A stretch of 44,318 nucleotides of DNA from Devosiaceae bacterium MH13 (GTDB taxonomy: Bacteria > Pseudomonadota > Alphaproteobacteria > Rhizobiales > MH13), in the NCBI GenBank assembly GCA_019192585.1, contig JAHCMG010000065.1, positions 1-44,318 on the forward strand, in the 5' to 3' direction. The number at the start of each line of letters is the position of its first letter. Position 1 is the first letter of the stretch. The position numbers and the translations under genes were made by a program. Below the pieces are notes generated by a model that saw only the letters and a list, made by a program, of their open reading frames with translations, did not search any database and had not been told where the DNA came from. Positions 14,803 through 22,327 of this stretch are shown one piece after another.

Positions 14803-16098
14803 ATGGCCAAAGCCACCACCAAATCCAAACCGACCTCCTCCGCTCGTAAGCCGCGCACCCGGCGCGCGCCGAAGGCTCGAAAGGCGCCCCTCGCGCCGGT
14901 TGAGGCGGCCGAAACGGAAACCGCGACACCCGCCGAAGCGGCTGAGCCAGCCGCCGCCAAAGCAGAGGCGCCCAAGCCGCAGGCACCAGCAGCGCCCGCG
15001 ATGCGGACGGTCAGCTTCGGCGAAGCGATCCCGCTGTGCTACTCGGCGACCCGCACCAACCCCCGCTTTGCCTTCGGCTCGCTCGGCGGACGCTATGTCC
15101 TGCTGGGCTTCCTGCCCGCACCGGAGCATCCCGATTTTGCCAAGATGATGGGGCCCATGCGGCGCGCGATGGACGTGTTCGATGCCGCCAACCGCGTCGT
15201 CGCGCTGGCAACGGCGATGGAGAACTCCCGCACCCATCCGGAGCTTCTGGCCGTCGATGGGTCGCTTTTGGTGTTCCACGATGACGCGCGCGGCATCCAC
15301 GACACGTTCGGCGTGACAGGCGCCAACCGCCCCGCCGCGCAGCAAAACATGCCCCATGGCTGGTTCGTGCTCGATCCATCGATGCGGGTCATGGCGATGT
15401 TCTCAGCTGATGTGACCGACAAAGCGCTCGACATGCTCGAAGCGCTGCCCGACCCGATGCTGCATGCCGGCGTTGGCACGCCCGCGCCGGTGCTCATCAT
15501 CCCACGGGTGTTTGAACCCGACTTTTGCAAGGCTTTGCTGGCCTATTACACCAAGCAGGGCGGCGAAGCGTCCGGCGTGACCCGCGAGCGCGATGGCAAA
15601 ACGCTCGTTGAGCTCGATAACAGCGCCAAGAAGCGCTTTGACTGCCTGATCGAAGATGAGGCCCTGCGCCGGGCGGCGATGCAGCGGGTCTATTGGCGCC
15701 TCGCCCCGCAGATCCAAAAAGCATTTCAGTTCAAGGTGACGCGCATGGAGCGGTACATTGTGTGCTGCTACGATGCGGAGACTGGCGGCTACTTCAAGGC
15801 CCACCGCGACAACACCACCAAGGGTACGGCCCATCGACGCTTCGCCGTGTCGATCAATCTCAACGCCGAGGAGTTTGGCGGCGGTGGGGTGATGTTCCCA
15901 GAATATTCAAAGACCATCTACAACCCGCCCACCGGCGGCGCGCTGGTGTTCTCGTGCTCGATCCTGCACGAGGCGCTGCCGATCACATCGGGCCAGCGGT
16001 ACGCGTTCCTGCCGTTCCTTTACGATGATGCGGCCGCCGAGATCCGCCGGGCGAACAATGCGTTCCTCGATGAGAGCGTGGGCAACTATACCGGTTGA
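14803..16098 (+). CDS. Peroxiredoxin-like domain fused to 2OG-Fe(II) oxygenase (P4H-type)
   Basis: Three-part protein of 431 residues. Residues 1-66 are a basic, then Ala/Pro/Glu-rich low-complexity tail (many KP, RR and APKA units). Residues about 68-225 resemble a thioredoxin-fold redoxin/peroxiredoxin domain (RYVLLGFLP, then HDTFGV and GWFVLDPSMRVMAMF), but the peroxidatic cysteine position after the first strand holds no Cys. Residues about 228-410 are a prolyl-4-hydroxylase-like 2-oxoglutarate/Fe(II) oxygenase with the iron triad HRD (His334, Asp336) and His389, and Arg399 for 2-oxoglutarate. It is probably a protein or small-molecule hydroxylase; the substrate is unknown. A CtrA-like box is just upstream. 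Confidence 0.82.
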   Translation: MAKATTKSKPTSSARKPRTRRAPKARKAPLAPVEAAETETATPAEAAEPAAAKAEAPKPQAPAAPAMRTVSFGEAIPLCYSATRTNPRFAFGSLGGRYVLLGFLPAPEHPDFAKMMGPMRRAMDVFDAANRVVALATAMENSRTHPELLAVDGSLLVFHDDARGIHDTFGVTGANRPAAQQNMPHGWFVLDPSMRVMAMFSADVTDKALDMLEALPDPMLHAGVGTPAPVLIIPRVFEPDFCKALLAYYTKQGGEASGVTRERDGKTLVELDNSAKKRFDCLIEDEALRRAAMQRVYWRLAPQIQKAFQFKVTRMERYIVCCYDAETGGYFKAHRDNTTKGTAHRRFAVSINLNAEEFGGGGVMFPEYSKTIYNPPTGGALVFSCSILHEALPITSGQRYAFLPFLYDDAAAEIRRANNAFLDESVGNYTG

Positions 16099-16130
16099 CG
16101 CAACGCTCCGGCGGACACCGCCCGTCTGCG

Positions 16131-16145
16131 TTAGCCTTGGGTTAA
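16131..16145. promoter_or_regulatory. CtrA-like box upstream of GGDEF-EAL gene
   Basis: TTAGCCTTGGGTTAA is TTAG-N7-TTAA, again one base from the CtrA consensus, 110 bases upstream of the start at 16256. A second imperfect pair with shorter spacing (TTAACTTGGTTAG) lies closer to the gene. Confidence 0.42.
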
Positions 16146-16255
16146 CCACACAATCGAGTTCCCCTTTGGGAAGACGAGCGTAAACCCAAGCTTTCACAGA
16201 TCGTTAGAAGGCCACCGCTAGCTTTCACCCTGCCTTAACTTGGTTAGAGGGTGAG

Positions 16256-19135
16256 ATGGCGGCGCAGGCGTCACGCGCAGAACACAAGCTGAGAAAGCGG
16301 TACCAAAGCCGTTATTTGGTCGCGCTCGCGTTGATCGCGACGACGATCGTCTTGGGCGCTGTTCAGCTGCATCGGATTCTCGAGATCAGCCATGAGAAGG
16401 CCGAGATCGTCGATATTGCTGGCGCCCAGCGCATGCTGTCGCAACGGCTTGCGCTGCTGACACCCCGTGTTCTTGATGCGCCCAACGCGTTTCGGCAGGA
16501 GCGCGCGATGCGCGACATGCGCGTTGCCGTGGAGCGCATGCGCGCCGGCCACACCTATCTGACAACGCCGCGGGAGAACGGGCTGGTTCCCGCCGAGGCG
16601 TCGCCAGAGCTGATCCACCATTATGCGCCGGTGGGCCGCGGCCTTTATCGCATGGCCGACAGCTTTATCTCCGCGTTTGAAGCGTTCGTGGAAGATCCCG
16701 AAGGTCGCGCTGGCACGATCGAGTTTCATCGCGTGAACGCAGAAACCGGGCTTCTGGTCCGCTTTGACCAAGCGGTTGCTCTGTACACTGCGGCGGCCCG
16801 GCAACAGACCAGCGAAGCGATCCGTGTTCACGGCGCTTGGGTGGCGTTGGCGCTCGTCATGCTGCTCATTGAAATTGCGGTGATTTTCAACCCGATGGCG
16901 CGCGATGCCGCGCGCTCGGTGACGAGCATGCAGGCGGCGCTCGACGACCGGACCAAACTGTTGTCGCAATCGATGAAGATCGCCAAGCTTGGCCACTGGC
17001 GGGCGACCAACGCGCAGGCCGATCCGATCTGGTTGTCGCACGAACTTCTTGAGATGTACGGCATGGAACGCGAGGAGGGCCTGGTGCCGCTCTCGGTCAT
17101 CCAAGACGGCGACATCATCCCCGACGAGACCCCGATCGAATCCAACACGCAGCATCTGGCGTTCAAAAAGACCTGGGAGACCGGCGAGCCGGTGGTTGCA
17201 CGCTCGCAGTACCGCAAGCCGGACGGTGAGATCATCGACATGATGGTGCACCTGGCCGCCGAACTTGATGATGAGGGTCAGGTCGTCGCCGTAACCGGGG
17301 TGGTCAAGGACGTGACCGAAGAAGCCGAAGCCGAGCGCGCGCTGCGCGAAAGCTACGAGCTGATCGAGCAGAAAACCGACAGCTTGCGCGAAGCCCAGCG
17401 GCTCGGCCGCTCGGGGACCTGGCGGCGCCCGCTCGATGAGGACAAACTGCACCTCGATAGCCGTGCCTATGAGCTTTTACGCTTTGAGCCGGGCAGCCTC
17501 AAAACGAGCCGCGCCGACATGCGCAAACACTATGTGGGCGATGCGTTTGACCGCTTGGTGATGCTGCAAGACACTGTTGTTGAGACCGGCGAGCAGGCCG
17601 AGACCGATGTGCAAATGCGGCGCGGCGACGGCGCGATCATCGATATGCGCATCCGCATGATGCTTGAGCGTGATGCCAAGGGCGAACCGCGCGCGCTGTT
17701 TGGCACCATGCAAGATGTGACGAGCGAGAAGGCGGCCGAGCGCGAACTGGAACAGTTGGCCTTTTACGACCATCTGACCGGGCTGGCAAACCGCAGCCTT
17801 TTCACCCGCGAGTTGCGCAGGGTGTGCGACAAGGCCGATGCGGGCCAGGGTGACGCGGCGCTGATCTTGCTCGACCTCGACTATTTCAAGGAAGTCAACG
17901 ACACGCTTGGCCATTTGGCCGGCGACCAACTGCTTGAAGTTGTGGGCCGCCGCCTGTCGGAAGCCGTGGGCAATGGCTGTTTCGTCTCGCGCCTAGGCGG
18001 CGATGAGTTCGCGGTGATCGTCGACAAATCCGCCACGCGCGAGAGCATCGATGCGCTGTGCGAGCGGATCATCGAGAAGGTTGCCGTGTCCGCCGATCTC
18101 AACGGCAGTGAAGTGCAAACCCGCTGCAGCATCGGCATCGCCTGGGCCCCGAAGGATTCTGTGGCGCCCGATGAGCTGATGCGCTTCGCTGACCTGGCGC
18201 TGTACGCCTCAAAAGAGAACGGGCGCGGCCGCTTCACCCATTTCGCAGCCTCAATGAGCGATGCGATGGGCGCGCGCTTGTCGATGGCCAACGAGATCCG
18301 CCACGCGCTCGAAGATGACCGCTTTGAAGTGCACTTCCAGCCCATCGTCGACGTCCGGCGCGGCGAAGTTCAGGGCTTCGAGAGCCTGTTGCGCCTGCGG
18401 CGCGAGGATGGCGGCTATGTGCCGCCGGGGCAGTTCATTCCGATTGCTGAAAGTTCGCACCTGATCGCCGATCTTGGCGCTTTTGTTCTCGAGCGGGCGT
18501 GCCTTGAAGCCCAGCAATGGGTCGAAGCGGGCGTGGCGCCGCGCAGCGTGGCGGTTAACGTTTCGGCGGCGCAGGTGTGGCACGGCGATCTTGAAAAGGT
18601 CGTGGACGGCGCTCTGACGCGGTCGGGCCTGAACCCCAAGCTTCTGTGCATCGAGCTGACCGAAAGCGTGTTTGCGGCCGAGTCCCTGGCAAGATTGGAA
18701 GGCATTCTGCGGCGCTTGTCCGAGCGCGGCATCAGCCTGGCGCTCGATGATTTCGGGACCGGCTACTCGTCGCTAAGCTATCTGAACCAGCTGCCCTTCG
18801 ATAAACTGAAGGTCGATCGGGCCTTCATCTCCGACCTTCACCTGTGCGCCGATAAACGCAAAATGCTGCGCGGTATTGTGAGCCTCGGCAAAGGCCTCGA
18901 CCTGAAGGTTGTGGCCGAAGGCGTTGAGACCAGCGAGGAGCTTGAGGTCGTCCGCGCCATGGGCTGCGACTTCGTGCAGGGCTGGTACTATGGCAAGGCC
19001 GAGCCCTCCGAGAAGGCGCTGGCCGAGGCCTCCCGCATCGAAGCGATGTCGCTGTCTGAACGCATGAATGAGCTGCGCGAAGGCAAGACTTATGGCGATG
19101 CGGTGATGCAGGCGCTACTGCGCCACCCCGCCTAA
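16256..19135 (+). CDS. Membrane GGDEF-EAL protein with PilJ-type sensor and two PAS domains
   Basis: Cyclic-di-GMP enzyme of 959 residues. A first membrane helix (about 20-38), a periplasmic sensor of the PilJ/NarX-like type (AGAQRMLSQRLALL at 56-69) and a second helix (about 193-212) precede two PAS/PAC domains (about 240-355 and 380-492). A GGDEF domain follows with intact GGDEF at 581-585, and then an EAL domain with ESL at 709-711, ELTE at 800-803, DDFGTG at 831-836 and VVAEGVET at 885-892. No RxxD inhibitory site precedes GGDEF. Both catalytic signatures look intact, so it may synthesise and degrade c-di-GMP. It is monocistronic, preceded by a CtrA-like box. Confidence 0.93.
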   Translation: MAAQASRAEHKLRKRYQSRYLVALALIATTIVLGAVQLHRILEISHEKAEIVDIAGAQRMLSQRLALLTPRVLDAPNAFRQERAMRDMRVAVERMRAGHTYLTTPRENGLVPAEASPELIHHYAPVGRGLYRMADSFISAFEAFVEDPEGRAGTIEFHRVNAETGLLVRFDQAVALYTAAARQQTSEAIRVHGAWVALALVMLLIEIAVIFNPMARDAARSVTSMQAALDDRTKLLSQSMKIAKLGHWRATNAQADPIWLSHELLEMYGMEREEGLVPLSVIQDGDIIPDETPIESNTQHLAFKKTWETGEPVVARSQYRKPDGEIIDMMVHLAAELDDEGQVVAVTGVVKDVTEEAEAERALRESYELIEQKTDSLREAQRLGRSGTWRRPLDEDKLHLDSRAYELLRFEPGSLKTSRADMRKHYVGDAFDRLVMLQDTVVETGEQAETDVQMRRGDGAIIDMRIRMMLERDAKGEPRALFGTMQDVTSEKAAERELEQLAFYDHLTGLANRSLFTRELRRVCDKADAGQGDAALILLDLDYFKEVNDTLGHLAGDQLLEVVGRRLSEAVGNGCFVSRLGGDEFAVIVDKSATRESIDALCERIIEKVAVSADLNGSEVQTRCSIGIAWAPKDSVAPDELMRFADLALYASKENGRGRFTHFAASMSDAMGARLSMANEIRHALEDDRFEVHFQPIVDVRRGEVQGFESLLRLRREDGGYVPPGQFIPIAESSHLIADLGAFVLERACLEAQQWVEAGVAPRSVAVNVSAAQVWHGDLEKVVDGALTRSGLNPKLLCIELTESVFAAESLARLEGILRRLSERGISLALDDFGTGYSSLSYLNQLPFDKLKVDRAFISDLHLCADKRKMLRGIVSLGKGLDLKVVAEGVETSEELEVVRAMGCDFVQGWYYGKAEPSEKALAEASRIEAMSLSERMNELREGKTYGDAVMQALLRHPA

Positions 19136-19149
19136 CAGGCCGAACCGCC

Positions 19150-20298
19150 CTATCGCAAAAGGCTCTGCGCCTGCGCTGCCGATAGTGGCGCAGGCCGCTC
19201 GCAGCGCGTTTGCAGCGGCACAAACGTGCCTTCTTCTCCGGACTTGAGGATCGCTTCCATCACCTCGACCACGTGTACAGTAAGATCGAGGCTGCACCGG
19301 TGCGGGCGGTCCTCGATGATGGCTTGCGCCATGTCGGCAAGGCCAGCGCCGCGATAATTGGCGCGCGGGGCGGTCTCGAAGTTCTCGTTTGCCGGGGCGA
19401 AGGGATGGGCGGAACCGGCTGCGACGTCGCGCATGGCACCTGCCTCGCTGGTGTGCTGAACGGCGCCGCCAAAGAAGTTGGGGTCGGGCAGGTACAGGGT
19501 GCCGGCGGTGCCATACAGCTCCATGGGCTGGTGGCCATGGGCCCAAACATCCCAACTTGCGGACAGTGTGATCGACGCGCCACTCTCAAAGGCGAGTAGC
19601 GCGTGAATATCGGTCGGGGTCTCGACAGTGATGCGCTCGCCGGCGCGTGGCTGCGAGCCGATGGTGCGCTCAGCGCTGCCCATGCCGCTTAGGGCCGCCA
19701 CCCGTTCCACCGGCCCTAGAAGCCCAACGAGGCTGGTCAGATAGTAAGGCCCGATATCGAAGATCGGCCCTGCCCCAGGCTTGAAAAAGAAGTCAGGGTA
19801 TGGGTGCCAGCTCTCCATGCCATGGTTCATCACATGGCAGGTGCCCGAGGTGATGCGCCCCACAGCACCGCCGTCGAGCTGGCTCCGCGCGGCCTGATGC
19901 GCACCGCCCAAGAACGTGTCCGGTGCCGCACCAACCCGGAGCCCTCGCTGCGTCGCCAGCGCCGCAATGGCCCGCGCCTCGGCCGAAGACAGCGCCAAGG
20001 GCTTTTCGGAATAGACGTGTTTGCCGGCTTCGAGACTGGCGCTCGTAACCGACGCATGGGCGGCCGGCACCGTGAGGTTGACGATGATATCGATCGAGGG
20101 GTCGGCGAGAAGCGCGTCGACGCTCAAGGCCTTCGTGCCGAACGCTTGGGCACGGTCTTGGGCGGCCGCGGCATTAAGGTCGGCCACCGCACTGATCGTA
20201 AACGGAGCGAACAGCGGCGCGAGCCGCAGATAGGTGGCCGAAACGTTGCCGCATCCGATGATGCCGACGTTCAGCGCTTGGGTGGAAGGGTCTGCCAT
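19150..20298 (-). CDS. Gfo/Idh/MocA-family oxidoreductase
   Basis: NAD(P)-dependent sugar/polyol dehydrogenase-type protein of 382 residues. The Rossmann motif NVGIIGCGNVSATYL lies at residues 10-24, and the family signature YSEKPLA with the catalytic Lys at about 99 is intact. The C-terminal half forms the alpha/beta substrate domain (GPIFDIGPYYLTSLVGLLGP). The start at 20298 (MADPSTQ) was preferred to one six codons earlier. It stands alone, convergent with the GGDEF-EAL gene (14 bases apart), and follows the TetR gene on the same strand by 51 bases. Substrate unknown; myo-inositol or glucose-like compounds are typical of the family. Confidence 0.88.
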   Translation of the reverse strand: MADPSTQALNVGIIGCGNVSATYLRLAPLFAPFTISAVADLNAAAAQDRAQAFGTKALSVDALLADPSIDIIVNLTVPAAHASVTSASLEAGKHVYSEKPLALSSAEARAIAALATQRGLRVGAAPDTFLGGAHQAARSQLDGGAVGRITSGTCHVMNHGMESWHPYPDFFFKPGAGPIFDIGPYYLTSLVGLLGPVERVAALSGMGSAERTIGSQPRAGERITVETPTDIHALLAFESGASITLSASWDVWAHGHQPMELYGTAGTLYLPDPNFFGGAVQHTSEAGAMRDVAAGSAHPFAPANENFETAPRANYRGAGLADMAQAIIEDRPHRCSLDLTVHVVEVMEAILKSGEEGTFVPLQTRCERPAPLSAAQAQSLLR

Positions 20299-20349
20299 AG
20301 CGGCAAGGCCTGCCACGCTCGCACCGGCTTGACTAGAGCGCCGGGCGCC

Positions 20350-20985
20350 TCAGCCCTGCAAGCCCAGCAGCTTTCTGAGGATTTGCAGGTGCTGGCCTTT
20401 GACTGTTTCCACCGCATAACGCTCCTCAAGGTCGGGGAACTTGGCGAACATCGAGCGGCACAAGGTCAGGTTCACCGGCACGCCGAACAGGGCGTGGTCG
20501 AGCGCCCCGAGATCGAAGGGCTCGAACTCGCCGGCCTCCATCCCGTCCCTGGCAAACACCTCGAAGATCTCGTGCATCTCTTCGATGAACTCATCATTGA
20601 AGCGCTCCGCAACTTCGGGGATCCGCCCGGTGGTCTCGGCGACAACCGGCGCCATGCGGCCCGCTCCGGAGCTGACAATGGCGGCGTACACCTCGTCTAG
20701 GACGAGCGGCAGGCGATCCTGAAACGAGAGGTCGGTGCGCTCTGCGGCGCTGCGCATGCGCTCGACCGTTTCAGCGAAGCCCGTCTGGAAGCAGGCGAAG
20801 AGCACGGCCTCCTTGCTCTCGAAGTGATGGTAGAGGCTGGCCTTCTGGATCCCGCACGCTTTGGCGAGCGCGCTCATGGATGTGCCGGCATAGCCAGTTT
20901 CCAAAAACAGCTGCGTTGCCGTCTCGACGATCCTGTCAGGGGTCGGCAGCAGGTGTTCAACATCTTTGCGCGCAGGCCTTGCCAC
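20350..20985 (-). CDS. TetR-family repressor of the adjacent RND efflux operon
   Basis: TetR/AcrR regulator of 211 residues. The N-terminal helix-turn-helix (about residues 17-62) reads YAGTSMSALAKACGIQKASLYHHFESKEAV, strongly typical; the rest is an all-helical ligand domain. The GTG at 20985 was chosen because AAGGA lies just upstream with suitable spacing; the frame remains open beyond it but through the operator. It is divergent from the RND pump operon with a perfect palindrome between them, so it very likely represses both itself and the pump until a pump substrate binds. Confidence 0.9.
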   Translation of the reverse strand: MARPARKDVEHLLPTPDRIVETATQLFLETGYAGTSMSALAKACGIQKASLYHHFESKEAVLFACFQTGFAETVERMRSAAERTDLSFQDRLPLVLDEVYAAIVSSGAGRMAPVVAETTGRIPEVAERFNDEFIEEMHEIFEVFARDGMEAGEFEPFDLGALDHALFGVPVNLTLCRSMFAKFPDLEERYAVETVKGQHLQILRKLLGLQG

Positions 20986-21009
20986 GTATTTTTCCTTATC
21001 TATAAACCA

Positions 21010-21023
21010 ACCGACCGGTCGGT
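21010..21023. promoter_or_regulatory. Perfect 14-base TetR-type operator palindrome
   Basis: ACCGACCGGTCGGT is fully self-complementary and sits between the divergent TetR and membrane-fusion-protein genes, 24 bases from the TetR start and 38 from the pump gene start. It closely resembles operators of AcrR-like repressors that control efflux pumps. An extra half-site, AACCGAC, lies at 21028-21034. Confidence 0.7.
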
Positions 21024-21061
21024 ACGTAACCGACACCAGATGTATGGCGAGGATAACAGTG

Positions 21062-22324
21062 ATGCAAGTTTCCACACTGGGAAAAATACGAATGACGGCC
21101 GGAGCCTCGGTTGCGGCTTTGATGTTGGCGGTTGCAACCCCCGCGGCGGGCCAACAGGCTGCTGATCAAGCAGAGCAAAGCGAGGCTGCGGAAGAGGCCG
21201 GCTTCTCGTTTGACGCGCTTTTAGGCGATGTGCTCGCGATGGTCGGCATGGGCGCTGATGAAGAGGCGCTAGCGGAAGAGCAAGCGCTCGCCGAACCTGA
21301 GCCCGAGCCTGAGGCCGAAGCAGTTCTGCCGGTGATCCGCGCCGTGGAGCTGATGACACCCGGCGCAGAGCAGACGGTTCTGCAACGCAATTTCTTTGGC
21401 CGCGTCGTGGCCCGGGAAACCGCAAACCTCGCCTTCCCTCTCAATGGGACGCTGACGGAGTTTCCCGTCGATGAGGGCGTTGTGGTCGAAGAGGGCGCGC
21501 TGTTGGCGCAGCTCGACCTGGCACCCTTCGAGCGCGCCGTGGAGCGGGCCGAAATCCAGCTGGAGCAAGCCGAGCGCGCCTATCAGCGCGCCAACCAGCT
21601 TGCCGATCGCGGCGTTGGCCCGGCAACGGCCGCTGAAGACACGCGCAGCGCTCGGGACCTTGCCGAGGTCGCCTTGCGCGAAGCGCGCGACGCTTTGGAA
21701 GACGCCACAATCACCGCACCCTACCGGGCGCTGATCGCCGAGCGGATCACCGCGAACCATGTGATCGTCGAGCCCGGCCTGCCCATCGTGCGGGTGCACG
21801 ACATCTCGCAGATGCGGGTTGAAATCGATGTGCCCGAGCGCCTCGTCCAGCGCCTGCCGATGAGCGCTGACGTTGCCTTCACCGCCATTCTTCCTGGCTC
21901 TAGCGAGCCGACAAAGCTCGAGATCGTCGAGTTCGAAGCCGACACAGAGGCCGTCGGCCAGAGCTACACCTTCACACTTTCCCTTCCCGACCTTGCGCTG
22001 CCGGATGGTGCCGCGACTGCTCTCCTCCCTGGCAGTTCGGTCACCATCACGGCGGCGCTGCCCGCACCGCAGCCCGCTCTGGTTCTGCCAACGACGGCCA
22101 TCGCCGCCGACGAGCAGCGCCAGCCCTATGTGATGGTGTTCGAACCCGCAGGCGCCGATGAGGGCATCGTGCGCGCTGTCGCCGTCGAGGTCGCGAGCGT
22201 TGATGGCACCAGCTTCTCGGTGACGGGGCTTCCAAGCGACGTCGAGATCGTCGAAACCGGCGCGCACCTTCTGCGCGATGGCCAGGACGTGCGCCGGTTC
22301 ACCGGCCTTCGTGTGGAGGAATAA
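21062..22324 (+). CDS. RND efflux periplasmic adaptor (membrane fusion protein)
   Basis: HlyD/AcrA-type periplasmic adaptor of 420 residues. A signal peptide (KIRMTAGASVAALMLAVATP, cleavage near AAG-QQ) is followed by an unusual acidic stretch of about 70 residues rich in Ala/Glu (EPEPEPEAEAV). Then come the barrel-sandwich/lipoyl strands (LAFPLNGTLTEFPVDEGVVV), an alpha-hairpin (about 165-215) and beta-barrel domains. The start at 21062 is preceded by GAGGA; longer forms would cross the operator. It connects the RND pump encoded next to an outer-membrane channel, which is not encoded here. Confidence 0.9.
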   Translation: MQVSTLGKIRMTAGASVAALMLAVATPAAGQQAADQAEQSEAAEEAGFSFDALLGDVLAMVGMGADEEALAEEQALAEPEPEPEAEAVLPVIRAVELMTPGAEQTVLQRNFFGRVVARETANLAFPLNGTLTEFPVDEGVVVEEGALLAQLDLAPFERAVERAEIQLEQAERAYQRANQLADRGVGPATAAEDTRSARDLAEVALREARDALEDATITAPYRALIAERITANHVIVEPGLPIVRVHDISQMRVEIDVPERLVQRLPMSADVAFTAILPGSSEPTKLEIVEFEADTEAVGQSYTFTLSLPDLALPDGAATALLPGSSVTITAALPAPQPALVLPTTAIAADEQRQPYVMVFEPAGADEGIVRAVAVEVASVDGTSFSVTGLPSDVEIVETGAHLLRDGQDVRRFTGLRVEE

Positions 22325-22327
22325 GCC

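Noticed and set aside
16271-17452. 393-codon minus-strand frame opposite the GGDEF-EAL gene
   Set aside because: Shadow of a clear sensor and PAS region; no start context or motif supports it.
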